The position numbers were made by a program, and so were the translations under genes. A DNA stretch of 64,000 nucleotides from Prosthecobacter sp. SYSU 5D2 (GTDB taxonomy: Bacteria > Verrucomicrobiota > Verrucomicrobiia > Verrucomicrobiales > Verrucomicrobiaceae), in contig NZ_JBBYXL010000009.1 in assembly GCF_039655865.1 (NCBI RefSeq), positions 239,664-303,663 of the forward strand, in the 5' to 3' direction. The notes under the pieces were generated by a model. That model was not told the origin of the DNA, made no database searches, and was given only the letters and a program-made list of their open reading frames with translations. Of this stretch, positions 8,995-17,712 are shown piece after piece (within the stretch, counting starts at the first letter, position 1; each line of letters opens with the position of its first letter).

Positions 8995-10284
8995 ATGAAT
9001 CCTACCTCCACCTCTTTTGGCCGCCGCCAGTTCGTCGCAGGCGCGGCACAGACTTTTCTCGGCGTCTCGGCGCTCAGCCAACTGGGTTCAAAAGCCCTGG
9101 GGGCGGGAGCAAATGCCAGCCCGCAGAAGCAGGTGCCGACAGCGCGCAATGTCATCTATTTGTACATGAACGGCGGGATGAGCCATCTGGACACCTTTGA
9201 TCCCAAGCCGGACAGCGATGTCATGGGCCTGACCAAGACCATCAAGACCAGAGTGGACGGCATCCGCCTGAGCGAGAACGTGCCTCTGCTGGCACGGCAC
9301 GCGAACAAGCTGGCCATCCTGCGCGGGATGAACTCCACCCAGGGAGCGCATGAGCAGGGCAATTACTTCATGCACACCAGCTACACGCCACGGAGCAGCA
9401 TCCGCCACCCTTCCATGGGCGCGTGGTTGCAGAAATTCCAGGACCGTGGCAACCCCACGCTGCCAGGCAGTGTGATGATCGGCAATGAAAGCCGCCATCC
9501 GGGCGCGGGCTTTTTTGAATCCCGCTTTACCCCGCTGATGATCAATGACCCTGAGAGCGGCATCAACAATGTGCGGCCGCTGGACTGGTTCACGGAGGAC
9601 CGCTTCGCCAGCCGGCTGAGCCTGGCCAAGAAGCTGGACCAGAAATTTGCCTCCACCTACGATGTCAAAAACGTGCGTGCCTACAGCGACATGTATGATG
9701 ACGCGGTGAAGATGATGAAGAGCGAGGAGCTGAAAGCCTTTGACCTGGATGCGGAGCCGGATGCCGTGCGTGAGAAGTATGGCCGTGACCGCTTCGGCCA
9801 GGGCTGTCTGCTGGCACGCCGCCTTGTCGAGCATGGCGTGCGCCATGTGGAAGTGAGCCTGGGCGGCTGGGACACCCACAATGCCAACTTTACCCGCGTG
9901 CCTGAGCTCTGCGACCAGCTGGACTCCGCCATGAGCGCGCTGCTGGGCGACCTGGAGGCGCGGGGCATGCTGAATGAGACGCTGATTGTGCTGGCGACGG
10001 AATTCGGCCGCACGCCAGACATTAACAGCAACGACGGCCGCGACCACCACCCGGCAGGCTTCAGCTGCGTGATGGCGGGCGGTGGCATCCGCGGCGGCCA
10101 GGTTTACGGCGCTACGGATGAGCGGGGTGACAAGGTCATCGAAGGCTCCACCGGCATCCCGGACCTGAACGCCACCATCGGCTATGCCCTGGGTCTGCCA
10201 CTGGATGCGGTGCTGTATTCCCCCACGAAGCGCCCCTTTACCATCGCGGACAAAGGCAAGCCGCTCACGCAGCTCTTCGGCTGA
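8995..10284 (+). CDS. DUF1501 family protein (Tat-exported)
   Basis: 429 residues from MNPTSTSFGRRQFVAGAAQT, giving a twin-arginine signal; the open frame extends upstream to 8773 but that part resembles nothing. Signatures NVIYLYMNGGMSHLDTFDPKP, EHGVRHVEVSLGGWDTH, LATEFGRTPDIN and GRDHHPAGFSCVMAGGGIRGG are those of DUF1501, a sulfatase-like (alkaline-phosphatase-fold) family abundant in Planctomycetes and Verrucomicrobia. Members usually follow a DUF1549/DUF1553 cytochrome-type gene; here the gene stands alone. Molecular function is unknown. A strong terminator follows. Confidence 0.9.
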   Translation: MNPTSTSFGRRQFVAGAAQTFLGVSALSQLGSKALGAGANASPQKQVPTARNVIYLYMNGGMSHLDTFDPKPDSDVMGLTKTIKTRVDGIRLSENVPLLARHANKLAILRGMNSTQGAHEQGNYFMHTSYTPRSSIRHPSMGAWLQKFQDRGNPTLPGSVMIGNESRHPGAGFFESRFTPLMINDPESGINNVRPLDWFTEDRFASRLSLAKKLDQKFASTYDVKNVRAYSDMYDDAVKMMKSEELKAFDLDAEPDAVREKYGRDRFGQGCLLARRLVEHGVRHVEVSLGGWDTHNANFTRVPELCDQLDSAMSALLGDLEARGMLNETLIVLATEFGRTPDINSNDGRDHHPAGFSCVMAGGGIRGGQVYGATDERGDKVIEGSTGIPDLNATIGYALGLPLDAVLYSPTKRPFTIADKGKPLTQLFG

Positions 10285-10310
10285 TATCGTTTTTAACAGG
10301 ATTCCCCCTC

Positions 10311-10347
10311 AGCCCCCGCTGCCGCCAGGTGCCGGGGGCTTTTTTTG
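10311..10347 (+). terminator. Rho-independent terminator after the DUF1501 gene
   Basis: Stem AGCCCCCG (10311-10318) pairs with CGGGGGCT (10333-10340), followed by seven T at 10341-10347. It lies 27 bases after the DUF1501 stop and shields the convergent gene at 10357. Confidence 0.9.
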
Positions 10348-10356
10348 GGGTCCCTG

Positions 10357-11364
10357 TTACCGGTCGCCCCAGGAGACGAGGGTGACCTCGCGGCGGTTGG
10401 AGGAGAGCTGGCGGACGTAAACGGGGCCGGGGGCCCACTGGCGCACCCTTTGGATGATGGCCGGCATCTCCGCCTCCACTTTGGCGGAATTGATCTTCAA
10501 GGTGAGGATCATTCCCAAGGGGGGCAGCCGGGTGGCAAACTTTTCCACATACTGGCAGATGATGCGCGGCTCCAGATTGATGTCGGAAACCAGCACGTCC
10601 ACCTGGTCGGGCAGCATGTCGGGCTGGAGATCCCCGGCGGAAACACGCAGGTGATGAAACTGCGGATGAGCCAGCACCCGCTCATCCATGGCCACGGTAT
10701 CCACGCCATAGACCGTGGCTCCATGAGACAGCAGGGAATGAGATGCCCCGCCTGGAGCTGAACCCAGCTCCAGGACGACCAGGCCCTTCAACTCCTTTTC
10801 CACGCCCAGCCAGGACAGGGACTGCTCCATCTTCAGCCAGGCGCGGGAGGGGGCTTCCGGCGGCAGGCTGGCGCGGGAGAGACCGCCTGGGGTTTTAAAT
10901 TCACCCGGCTGATACTGGTGCAGGCCCACGAGCATGGGTTCTCCCTCCGCCCCGATGATGACATCCAGGACGTAATCCGCCGGGCGGAGAGGTTTTTGAT
11001 CATTCAGCGGCAGCAGTGCCTGGATCTCCGCAGCGGCGGCATCCACACGGGCCCAGGTTTCCTCTGGCACCCCCTCCTCCGGCACCTCACGGGGAAAAAT
11101 GTGCAGGTGGGCCGCCCCGGTGCCGGCGGCTAGGGCTACGACTTCCGCCACTGTCTCCGCCATTCCCAGCGACCGGCCGGATACCTGGGCGAACAGACCG
11201 CCAAACCGGAAATCGGCCGGCAGCTCCCCCTGCACCTTCCAGGTGATGAGCTGCGGACGCATGAATGCCGGGGTCAAAAGCCCGCCATGCCGCATGGCCA
11301 CCTCCCGTTTTAATGCAGGTTCAGAGCCGAAACGGCAGGTGGCAAAAAGGAAGGAAGGGGGCAT
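10357..11364 (-). CDS. FtsJ-like rRNA 2'-O-methyltransferase (RlmM-like)
   Basis: 335 residues from the ATG at 11364, chosen for its GAGGAGG box 6 bases upstream. The C-terminal half is a Rossmann methyltransferase with motif I VVLELGSAPGGASHSLL, VYGVDTVAM, and SDINLEPRIICQYVEKF then LTLKIN, giving the D and K of the FtsJ K-D-K-E set. The N-terminal half (ATCRFGSEPALKREVA...) resembles the THUMP-like front of RlmM, which methylates C2498 of 23S rRNA; E. coli RlmM is 366 residues. Assignment to RlmM rather than another FtsJ-like enzyme rests on layout and motifs. Confidence 0.75.
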   Translation of the reverse strand: MPPSFLFATCRFGSEPALKREVAMRHGGLLTPAFMRPQLITWKVQGELPADFRFGGLFAQVSGRSLGMAETVAEVVALAAGTGAAHLHIFPREVPEEGVPEETWARVDAAAAEIQALLPLNDQKPLRPADYVLDVIIGAEGEPMLVGLHQYQPGEFKTPGGLSRASLPPEAPSRAWLKMEQSLSWLGVEKELKGLVVLELGSAPGGASHSLLSHGATVYGVDTVAMDERVLAHPQFHHLRVSAGDLQPDMLPDQVDVLVSDINLEPRIICQYVEKFATRLPPLGMILTLKINSAKVEAEMPAIIQRVRQWAPGPVYVRQLSSNRREVTLVSWGDR

Positions 11365-11521
11365 CACAACCTCCTCTCTGCCACAGTCTGCCCCCTTGTG
11401 CGAGCCGTAACCGCACCCCGGCCACGCCCGCACCACCCCTGCCCCGGCCTAAAATCACCGCACACCCGGTTAGGATTGCGGCTTGCCAGCCAGCCGCTGG
11501 CCTGCTAAATCCTCTCACGCT

Positions 11522-12016
11522 ATGGCAAAAATTCAGTACACAACCCCCGAAGGCACCACTGGCGAAGTCGAACTCACCGCAGAGCGCATGTCGCTCGGCC
11601 GCAGCGATGACAACATGATTGTCATCGCGCACGACTCCGTGTCCAGCCATCATGGCGAAGTGGCCATCGAGGGAGACGCCTGGGTCTTCACCGACCTCGG
11701 CTCCACCAACGGCACGAAAATCGGCGGCGAGCGTGTCGAAAAACTGGAACTGGGCCACGGCGGCACCTTTACCCTGGGTCATGTGGACTGCGTCTTCATT
11801 GGTGACTTTGAAGAAGCCCCCGCCTACAGCGCCCCCACCCGCACCATGTCCTCCAGCGGTTATGGTGCCACCCCGGTGGACCGCAGCCGCCGCAGCGGAT
11901 TCGGAGCCAAGGCCAAAGGCAAAAGCCACGGTTACGCCCCCCTCATCGGCCTGGGCATCCTGGCCCTGCTGGTCTGCGGTTACGCCGTTTTCAGTTTCAG
12001 CCAGATGAGTGCATAA
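11522..12016 (+). CDS. FHA-domain membrane-anchored protein
   Basis: 164 residues from MAKIQYTTPEGTTG. An FHA domain occupies about residues 5-95, with the phosphothreonine-binding signature GRSDDNMIVI, SVSSHHGEVAI and TDLGSTNGTKIGG. A Ser/Arg/Lys-rich linker and a single C-terminal membrane segment (APLIGLGILALLVCGYAVF) follow, leaving a very short tail. It probably docks phosphothreonine-bearing proteins at the inner membrane. No Ser/Thr kinase is adjacent, although a PP2C phosphatase lies at 16.9-17.7 kb. Confidence 0.85.
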   Translation: MAKIQYTTPEGTTGEVELTAERMSLGRSDDNMIVIAHDSVSSHHGEVAIEGDAWVFTDLGSTNGTKIGGERVEKLELGHGGTFTLGHVDCVFIGDFEEAPAYSAPTRTMSSSGYGATPVDRSRRSGFGAKAKGKSHGYAPLIGLGILALLVCGYAVFSFSQMSA

Positions 12017-12022
12017 AATAAC

Positions 12023-12084
12023 GGGTCTGGCGGTCGCGTCATAGATGAGATCCTCCAGCGGCTCCCCCGCCGCCGGCCAGACCC
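12023..12084. repeat. Long-loop inverted repeat in the purA leader
   Basis: GGGTCTGGC at 12023-12031 and GCCAGACCC at 12076-12084 are perfect 9-base inverted repeats between the FHA gene and purA. No T-run follows, so it is not a plain terminator; it could be an RNA structure in the purA leader. Confidence 0.35.
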
Positions 12085-12141
12085 CTGTCAAAAAAACCAA
12101 ACAAGGAAGCGGCCTCCATGCGCCGCAAGAAGCTCAAGTAA

Positions 12142-13413
12142 ATGTCCAATACCATTGTTGTCGGTGCCCAGTGGGGCGATGAAGGAAAAGGTAAGATTGT
12201 TGATTACCTCACAGAACACACAGACGTCGTCGTGCGTGCCGCAGGCGGCAACAACGCCGGCCACACCGTCATCAACAACGGCACCAAATACATCCTGCAT
12301 CTCATCCCCAGCGGCATCCTCTGGGAGGACAAGATGTGCGTCATCGGCAATGGCGTGGTCATGGACATCCTGGGATTGCTTGAGGAGATGGCCAAGCTGC
12401 GCGGCCAGGGCGTGAAGATCACCCCGGAAAATCTTAAAATCAGCGAGACCGCCCACCTGGTGCTGCCTTATCACAAAGGCCTGGACCAGGCCCGCGAGGC
12501 CCGGCTGGGTGACAAGAAGATCGGCACCACCGGCCGTGGCATCGGCCCGGCGTATGCAGACAAAGTGGAGCGCAGCGGTCTGCGCGCCATCCTTTTAACG
12601 CGCCCGGAGCAGCTTGAGAAAGAGCTGCGCAGCCGCCTCCTCCAGCACAATGAGACCTTCCGCAGCGTCGGCGTGGCCGAGGTGCCCGTGGAAGAAACCA
12701 TCGCCCAGGTGCTGGAAGCCGCCAAGGTCCTGGCCCCCCACATCACCAATACCGCCGTCTATTGCCACGAGGCCATCCGCGCCGGCAAAAGCCTTCTCTT
12801 TGAAGGAGCCCAGGGCACGTATCTGGACATTGACCACGGCACCTACCCCTTCGTCACCAGCTCCAACACCACCTCCGGCGGCGCTTGCACCGGCTCCGGT
12901 GTGCCTCCGCGCATGATCGACAAAGTGGTGGCCGTGGCCAAGGCCTACACCACCCGCGTCGGCTCCGGTCCCTTCATCACGGAGAACGAAGATATCGGCG
13001 ACATGCTGCACAACATGGGCCGCGAATACGGCGCCACCACCGGCCGCGCCCGCCGCTGCGGCTGGCTGGATGCCGTGCTGGTCCGCTATGCCGTCATGAT
13101 CAACGGGGCCGATGAACTGGCCATCACCAACCTGGACGGCCTGGACGGACTGGACACCATTCAAATTTGCACCGCCTACACCCTGCGCGGTGAGACCATC
13201 CACTATCCGCCGAGCACGATTGAGGACATTGAGCAGTGCGTGCCTGTTTACGAAACCCACCAGGGCTGGAAACAGGACCTCAGCCAGATCAAAAACTTCG
13301 CCGACCTGCCGGATCTGGCCAAGGCCTACCTGAAGCGTCTCGAAGAACTGACCGGTGCCCGAATCAGCCTCCTCGGCGTCGGACCTGACCGCAATCAGAC
13401 CCTCGTGGCCTAA
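12142..13413 (+). CDS. purA: Adenylosuccinate synthetase
   Basis: 423 residues, near the usual ~430. It joins IMP and aspartate using GTP, the first step from IMP to AMP. The N-terminus VVGAQWGDEGKGKIVDYL holds the GDEGKGK loop (residues ~12-18). NNAGHTV, GTTGRGIGPAYADK, LFEGAQGTYLDIDHGTYPFVTSSN, GREYGATTGRARRCGWLD and NLDGLDGL are all present. A 7-codon ORF (ATG at 12118, MRRKKLK) ends with a TAA touching the purA ATG. Confidence 0.98.
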   Translation: MSNTIVVGAQWGDEGKGKIVDYLTEHTDVVVRAAGGNNAGHTVINNGTKYILHLIPSGILWEDKMCVIGNGVVMDILGLLEEMAKLRGQGVKITPENLKISETAHLVLPYHKGLDQAREARLGDKKIGTTGRGIGPAYADKVERSGLRAILLTRPEQLEKELRSRLLQHNETFRSVGVAEVPVEETIAQVLEAAKVLAPHITNTAVYCHEAIRAGKSLLFEGAQGTYLDIDHGTYPFVTSSNTTSGGACTGSGVPPRMIDKVVAVAKAYTTRVGSGPFITENEDIGDMLHNMGREYGATTGRARRCGWLDAVLVRYAVMINGADELAITNLDGLDGLDTIQICTAYTLRGETIHYPPSTIEDIEQCVPVYETHQGWKQDLSQIKNFADLPDLAKAYLKRLEELTGARISLLGVGPDRNQTLVA

Positions 13414-13426
13414 CAGCACGTTCTTC

Positions 13427-14383
13427 ATGAACTTCCTGCGCCCCGTCTGCCTCCTGGCATTCGGGGCGCTTTCATGTTCCGCCGTCGCTGAGGAGCGCTT
13501 TGACTTCAGCGGCCCAGGCATGGCCACCACTTTCCGCATCTCTTGTTATGCTGATGACAAGGCCCAGGCTGAAAAAGCCGCCGATGCCTGCTTCGCCCGC
13601 ATTGCCGAACTGAACCAGATCTTTACCGATTACGATCCCACCAGCGAGCTGATGCGCCTGTGCGCACCGGATGCGGTTTATCCCGTCACCGTCAGTGTAC
13701 CGATGATGGATGTGCTGACCCGGGCCGTGGAGCTGGCGCGGCTGACGGAGGGCGCGTTTGATCCCACCTGCGGCCACCTTTCCCAGCTCTGGCGGCGCAC
13801 CCGGCGACAAGGAAAGCTGCCTCCGCCAGACCGCCTCCAGTCCGCCATCGCCGCCACCGGCTGGCAGCGCATCACCCTGGAGCCGGCCACGCGTCAGGTC
13901 ACCCTCCAGCCCGGCACCTTGCTGGATCTCGGCGGCATCGCCAAAGGCTACGCAGCGGATGAATGCCTGCGCCTGCTGCGCCAGCAAGGTCTGCCCCGCG
14001 CGGTCGTCCAGGCCGGAGGCGATACGGCGGTGGGCGATCCGCCTCCTGGGCAAAAAGGCTGGGAGATCAAGATTCGCACTTTCACCCGGCAGGGCGATGA
14101 AGACGAGCTGACCACCCTTATCCTGGCCAACCGCGCTGTGTCCACCTCCGGGGATCTGTATCAGCACGTGGAAATTGAGGGGAGGCGTTACTCGCACATC
14201 CTTTCTTTGAAGACGGGCCTTGGTCTAACCAATAACATTGCTTGCAGCGTCATCGCCCCGGATTGCACTGCCAGCGATGCGCTGGCTACCGCCATGTGCG
14301 TGCTGGGACGGAAAACGGGGGCGCGGCTGGCGGCGGCCGTGCCGGAGATTGAGGTGCGGTTTGCGGAAGTGGAGAAGCCTTGA
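13427..14383 (+). CDS. apbE: FAD:protein FMN transferase (ApbE family)
   Basis: 318 residues from MNFLRPVCLLAFGALSCSAV, 13 bases after purA; the N-terminus is a signal peptide, possibly with a lipobox-like ALSC. GPGMATTFRISCYADD, LNQIFTDYDPTSELMRL, LTEGAFDPTCGHLSQLWR, LDLGGIAKGYAADECL and VVQAGGDTAVGDPPPG match ApbE, which links FMN to Thr residues of Nqr/Rnf-type proteins in the periplasm. The C-terminal metal-binding part (ASDALATAMCVLG) is present. Confidence 0.93.
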   Translation: MNFLRPVCLLAFGALSCSAVAEERFDFSGPGMATTFRISCYADDKAQAEKAADACFARIAELNQIFTDYDPTSELMRLCAPDAVYPVTVSVPMMDVLTRAVELARLTEGAFDPTCGHLSQLWRRTRRQGKLPPPDRLQSAIAATGWQRITLEPATRQVTLQPGTLLDLGGIAKGYAADECLRLLRQQGLPRAVVQAGGDTAVGDPPPGQKGWEIKIRTFTRQGDEDELTTLILANRAVSTSGDLYQHVEIEGRRYSHILSLKTGLGLTNNIACSVIAPDCTASDALATAMCVLGRKTGARLAAAVPEIEVRFAEVEKP

Positions 14384-14439
14384 TGGCAGGTGGCTTCACC
14401 TTAATGCGGAGACCCGAGAACTGCCAGCTTCAGTGAAAA

Positions 14440-14467
14440 GCGGTGATGCGCTCTGCGCTTTCACCGC
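14440..14467. repeat. Imperfect hairpin after apbE
   Basis: GCGGTGATGCGC pairs with GCGCTTTCACCGC across TCT, with one bulge. It lies in the 135-base gap between the convergent apbE and pseudopilin-like genes. It resembles a dispersed intergenic hairpin but only one copy is present here. Confidence 0.4.
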
Positions 14468-14518
14468 ACTCCGAGACGCTTCGCGAGCCAAGGCCGACTC
14501 CAGCCATCTACGAACTTC

Positions 14519-15142
14519 TCAGCGCCAGGAACGCACATTGTCTTCCCAGGTCTTGGGATCGCGATCCGGACCGGCGGAGTAGATGATGACTGAGGCGTTA
14601 ACTGCCGCCGGGATCTTATCGCTCAGATTCCCCGGTTTGGCCTCGGGGTTGGCGATGCGGTTGTCCATGTTCACATCCAGGGCCATGTAGTACATCTCGC
14701 CCCAGGGGTCCACCATACGCCATTGGCCATCCTCCTTGATAAAACTCTGCCTGCCATCACGAGCCGGTGAGGGATCCAGAAATCTAATCATGCGGATGTT
14801 CACCGTTGAATCCTCCCCAATCAAAGCAGCCAGCAACGGCCCCTCTGACCGCAGTTCGACATCCTTGCCTTTATACGGACCGCTTATCGGAAATGAACCA
14901 TACTCGATACGGAAGTGGCCCAAAGCCACCTGGACATCCTTCATTGCGACCTTCACTTTAAAAGCAGGGGGATGATGCAGGAAAAGACCGTTGGCAGAAG
15001 GCCTGAGAAACAGAGCCAGTAAAATGACGACCCCAATGGCCGCTACCACATAGATTACCCAGCCTTTCTTTCGCGGCCCATCGGCAGGCGAGTTTGATTC
15101 TCCCTCCTGCCCCATTCCCATAGCGTCCTGAAATGCACTCAT
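14519..15142 (-). CDS. Pseudopilin/GspG-like membrane protein of unknown role
   Basis: 207 residues from MSAFQDAMGMG (ATG at 15142). A single membrane segment (GWVIYVVAAIGVVILLALFL) lies near residues 30-50, followed by a soluble domain. That domain contains VQVALGHFRIEYGSFP, LLAALIGEDS, DPWGEMYYMALDVNMDNRIANPE and NASVIIYSAGPDRDPKTWEDNV. The pattern of a processed segment, a DPWG motif and a final SAGPD with negative charges is that of type II secretion major pseudopilins. The segment starts later than a normal prepilin and no G/E processing site is clear, so this is a GspG-like fold assigned by pattern. Confidence 0.6.
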   Translation of the reverse strand: MSAFQDAMGMGQEGESNSPADGPRKKGWVIYVVAAIGVVILLALFLRPSANGLFLHHPPAFKVKVAMKDVQVALGHFRIEYGSFPISGPYKGKDVELRSEGPLLAALIGEDSTVNIRMIRFLDPSPARDGRQSFIKEDGQWRMVDPWGEMYYMALDVNMDNRIANPEAKPGNLSDKIPAAVNASVIIYSAGPDRDPKTWEDNVRSWR

Positions 15143-15206
15143 GGACGCGTTATACCAACAGCCTAAGCGAACGTCGAGAAAATCCTGCAAACCTAACTTT
15201 ATTTGC

Positions 15207-15395
15207 TCAAAATCCGCCCTTCATGTAGCGGGAGATGGCGATCAGGGCCAGGATGACCAGGGCGGCATACACCAGCCACTTGCCCAGGCGCGCGCAGCCG
15301 GCCATGCGGTTGATCTGCATTTCCTGGCTTTCATCCAGGGTTTCTTCGGGCTCGGGTACGGGTTGATTGTCATCCGGGATTTCTTCCTCAGCCAT
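15207..15395 (-). CDS. Small acidic single-pass membrane protein
   Basis: 62 residues: an acidic, Pro/Glu-rich N-terminus (MAEEEIPDDNQPVPEPEET), then RMAGCARLGKWLVYAALVIL with one membrane segment and a short basic end. Base composition and spacing behind the pseudopilin-like gene (both on the minus strand) support a real gene. Function unknown. Confidence 0.55.
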   Translation of the reverse strand: MAEEEIPDDNQPVPEPEETLDESQEMQINRMAGCARLGKWLVYAALVILALIAISRYMKGGF

Positions 15396-15567
15396 AGGTT
15401 GGTTTCGTTAAAGGGTGGTTGTTGCCAAAGTATTCGTTAGACGGCGGTCATCTGCGTGGCAGAAAATGCAGGAGAGCGGCCAAAAAGGATGCAGGAAACC
15501 GGGTCCTGGGGACGATTGTTTCATTGCCAAAGAGCCACTTTTCCTGCCACTATCTCTCCTTATCCCC

Positions 15568-16851
15568 ATGCGCAAAAGCCTTCTATTGACCCTTATGCTA
15601 CTGACCGGCGAAGACTGGGCGGAAGCCCAAAAAAGCAAAGCCAACTACGACGAAACAAAAATTGCGCCCTACACGCTGCCGGAGCTGATGGTCACGGCGG
15701 ACGGCACGAAGGTGTCCACGGTCGAGGACTGGAAGAGCAAGCGCCGGCCGGAAGTGCTGGAGCTTTTCAAAGACCATGTCTATGGCCGCACCCCGGCGGA
15801 CTGGGGCCAGGTAAAATTTGAGACCCTGGCGGTCAAAAAAGACGCCCTGGGCGGCAAGGCCACGCGCAAGCTGATCCAGATCACCCTGGCGGACCACCCC
15901 GGCTGGAAAGGCATGGAGGTCATGCTGTACGTGCCGAACGGACTTGGCCACCCTGCCCCCTGTTTTGTGGGGCCGAGCTTTGGCGGCAACCATGCGGTGA
16001 GCACGGAAAAGGATGTGCCCCTTTCCACCCGCTGGATGCGGCCTAACAAAGAGAAGTTCATCGTGGACAACCGCGCCACCGAAAAGAGCCGGGGTAATGA
16101 AAGCAGCCGCTGGCCGCTGGAGATGATCATTGGCCAGGGCTTCGCCGTGGCGACCTATTACTACGGCGACATTGAGCCGGACCAGGCCGAAGGCTGGAAG
16201 GACGGGCTGCGCGCAGTGCTGAGCAAGGACGGCGCAAACACCGAATGGAAAGACGGCGACTGGGGCGCGATCGGTGCCTGGGCCTGGGGCCTGAGCCGCA
16301 TCGCTGACTACCTGGAAACGGAAGGTGACATTGATGCGAAAAAGCTGGCCGTGATCGGCCACTCACGCCTGGGCAAAACGTCCCTTTGGGCAGGCGCGCA
16401 GGACATCCGCTTCGGCATCGTCATCTCCAACAACTCTGGCGAGGGCGGAGCGGCCACCATGCGCCGGAACTTTGGTGAAACGACGGCCATCATCACCAAG
16501 TCCTTCCCGCACTGGTTCACCAAAACCTACTCCAGTTACAGCGACAACGCTGCCGCCTGCCCGGTGGACCAGCACATGCTCATCGCGCTGGCCGCCCCGC
16601 GCCCGGTGTACATCGCCAGTGCGGTGGGGGACGAGTGGGCGGATCCGAAGGGGGAGTTCCTTTCCGGGCTGAATGCGGAGCCTGTGTATGAGCTGTACGG
16701 CAAACAAGGTTATGGGGTCAGCGCCCAGCCTGCGATTGACACGCCGGTGGGCGATGCCATCGGCTATCACGTGCGCACGGGCAAGCATGACGTGACGGAT
16801 TACGACTGGGAGCAGTACCTGAAGTTTGCCAAGCGTCACTTTTCGAAGTGA
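15568..16851 (+). CDS. Secreted CE15-like glucuronoyl/acyl esterase
   Basis: 427 residues from MRKSLLLTLMLLTGEDWAEA, a signal peptide. The alpha/beta-hydrolase core shows the nucleophile motif VIGHSRLGKT with Ser at about 266, SNNSGEGGAATMRRNFGE, a Glu-bearing loop and a C-terminal GYHVRTGKHDVTDYDW giving the catalytic His. In CE15 glucuronoyl esterases the motif is G-x-S-R-x-G-K, which matches. These enzymes cut ester links between lignin and glucuronoxylan; some relatives are annotated as acetylxylan esterases. The exact substrate is not determinable. Confidence 0.82.
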   Translation: MRKSLLLTLMLLTGEDWAEAQKSKANYDETKIAPYTLPELMVTADGTKVSTVEDWKSKRRPEVLELFKDHVYGRTPADWGQVKFETLAVKKDALGGKATRKLIQITLADHPGWKGMEVMLYVPNGLGHPAPCFVGPSFGGNHAVSTEKDVPLSTRWMRPNKEKFIVDNRATEKSRGNESSRWPLEMIIGQGFAVATYYYGDIEPDQAEGWKDGLRAVLSKDGANTEWKDGDWGAIGAWAWGLSRIADYLETEGDIDAKKLAVIGHSRLGKTSLWAGAQDIRFGIVISNNSGEGGAATMRRNFGETTAIITKSFPHWFTKTYSSYSDNAAACPVDQHMLIALAAPRPVYIASAVGDEWADPKGEFLSGLNAEPVYELYGKQGYGVSAQPAIDTPVGDAIGYHVRTGKHDVTDYDWEQYLKFAKRHFSK

Positions 16852-16887
16852 CGACTCCGTGGAAGCCGGGAAGGCCCCGGCTTGGGA

Positions 16888-17712
16888 TCAAGGAATCTTC
16901 ACCACCCCCACGGTGGTGTTGTCCTGGCGGTCGGAATTGATGCGCCGGATGGCAAAGAGGATCGCATCGGCGATTTTATCCGCCGTGGTGTTCTGGCCGA
17001 AGTGAAGCAGTTCCTTCAGGGCCTTGTCCGTGAGGGTGAAGATGCCGTCGCTGGCAGCAATGATGATGTCATCCCGCAGCAGCTTGACGGGATCGGCGGC
17101 GAAATCAATCAACGTCATGGGAAGGCCCATGACGGCGCTTTGCAGGGTGTGGCGGCCGGGGTGGTGGGCGGCTTCTTCAGCAGTCATGGTGCCGGCCGCC
17201 ACCTGGGCGTCCAGCAGCGGGGTGAGGGAGTGGTCCGCATTCAGGCGGGTCAGGTTACCCCGCCGGTAGAGGAAGAGCGGAGAATCGCCGACGCTGATCC
17301 ACTGCACCTCTTTCTGGCTGACCAGCACGGACAGCATGGTGGTGCCCATGGGCGGAGCCACGGAGGGCATGCGGTCCGTGATGTAGCCGAGGGTTTCATT
17401 GGCGGTATCCAGGGCGGTGCGCAGGCGCCAGCTGGCATCTCCGGGCTGCTCATGGAAAGCCCGCACAAAGGCATTCACCGCCAGATAGCTGGCCACGCTG
17501 CCGCCGGCATGGGCGCCGAGGCCGTCACCCACCACCAGGAGCAGCCTGCTCAAAGGCTCGTCACTGAGTTCGGAGGCATCCGCAAAGGCGTAATAGTCCT
17601 CCTGGTTGTCACGGCGGCCTTTGTACTGGCGGGCGGCGAAGTCCTGCTCCTGCACAAAAGCGAGGGGGGCGGCAGGACGGGACAGGATGGGCAATGGAAC
17701 AGGGGCGGTCAC
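16888..17712 (-). CDS. PP2C-type Ser/Thr protein phosphatase
   Basis: 274 residues with a GTG start at 17712 that overlaps the preceding stop as GTGA, indicating translational coupling to the aldose epimerase gene. Metal-binding motifs are visible: GRRDNQEDYYAF (about 33-44), LLVVGDGLGAHAGGSVAS, WISVGDSPLFLYRRG, LNADHS and IIAASDGIFTLTD, followed by QDNTTVGVV. Standard PP2C layout, about 250 residues. It probably reverses Ser/Thr phosphorylation; the FHA protein at 11.5 kb could belong to the same signalling. Confidence 0.9.
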   Translation of the reverse strand: MTAPVPLPILSRPAAPLAFVQEQDFAARQYKGRRDNQEDYYAFADASELSDEPLSRLLLVVGDGLGAHAGGSVASYLAVNAFVRAFHEQPGDASWRLRTALDTANETLGYITDRMPSVAPPMGTTMLSVLVSQKEVQWISVGDSPLFLYRRGNLTRLNADHSLTPLLDAQVAAGTMTAEEAAHHPGRHTLQSAVMGLPMTLIDFAADPVKLLRDDIIIAASDGIFTLTDKALKELLHFGQNTTADKIADAILFAIRRINSDRQDNTTVGVVKIP

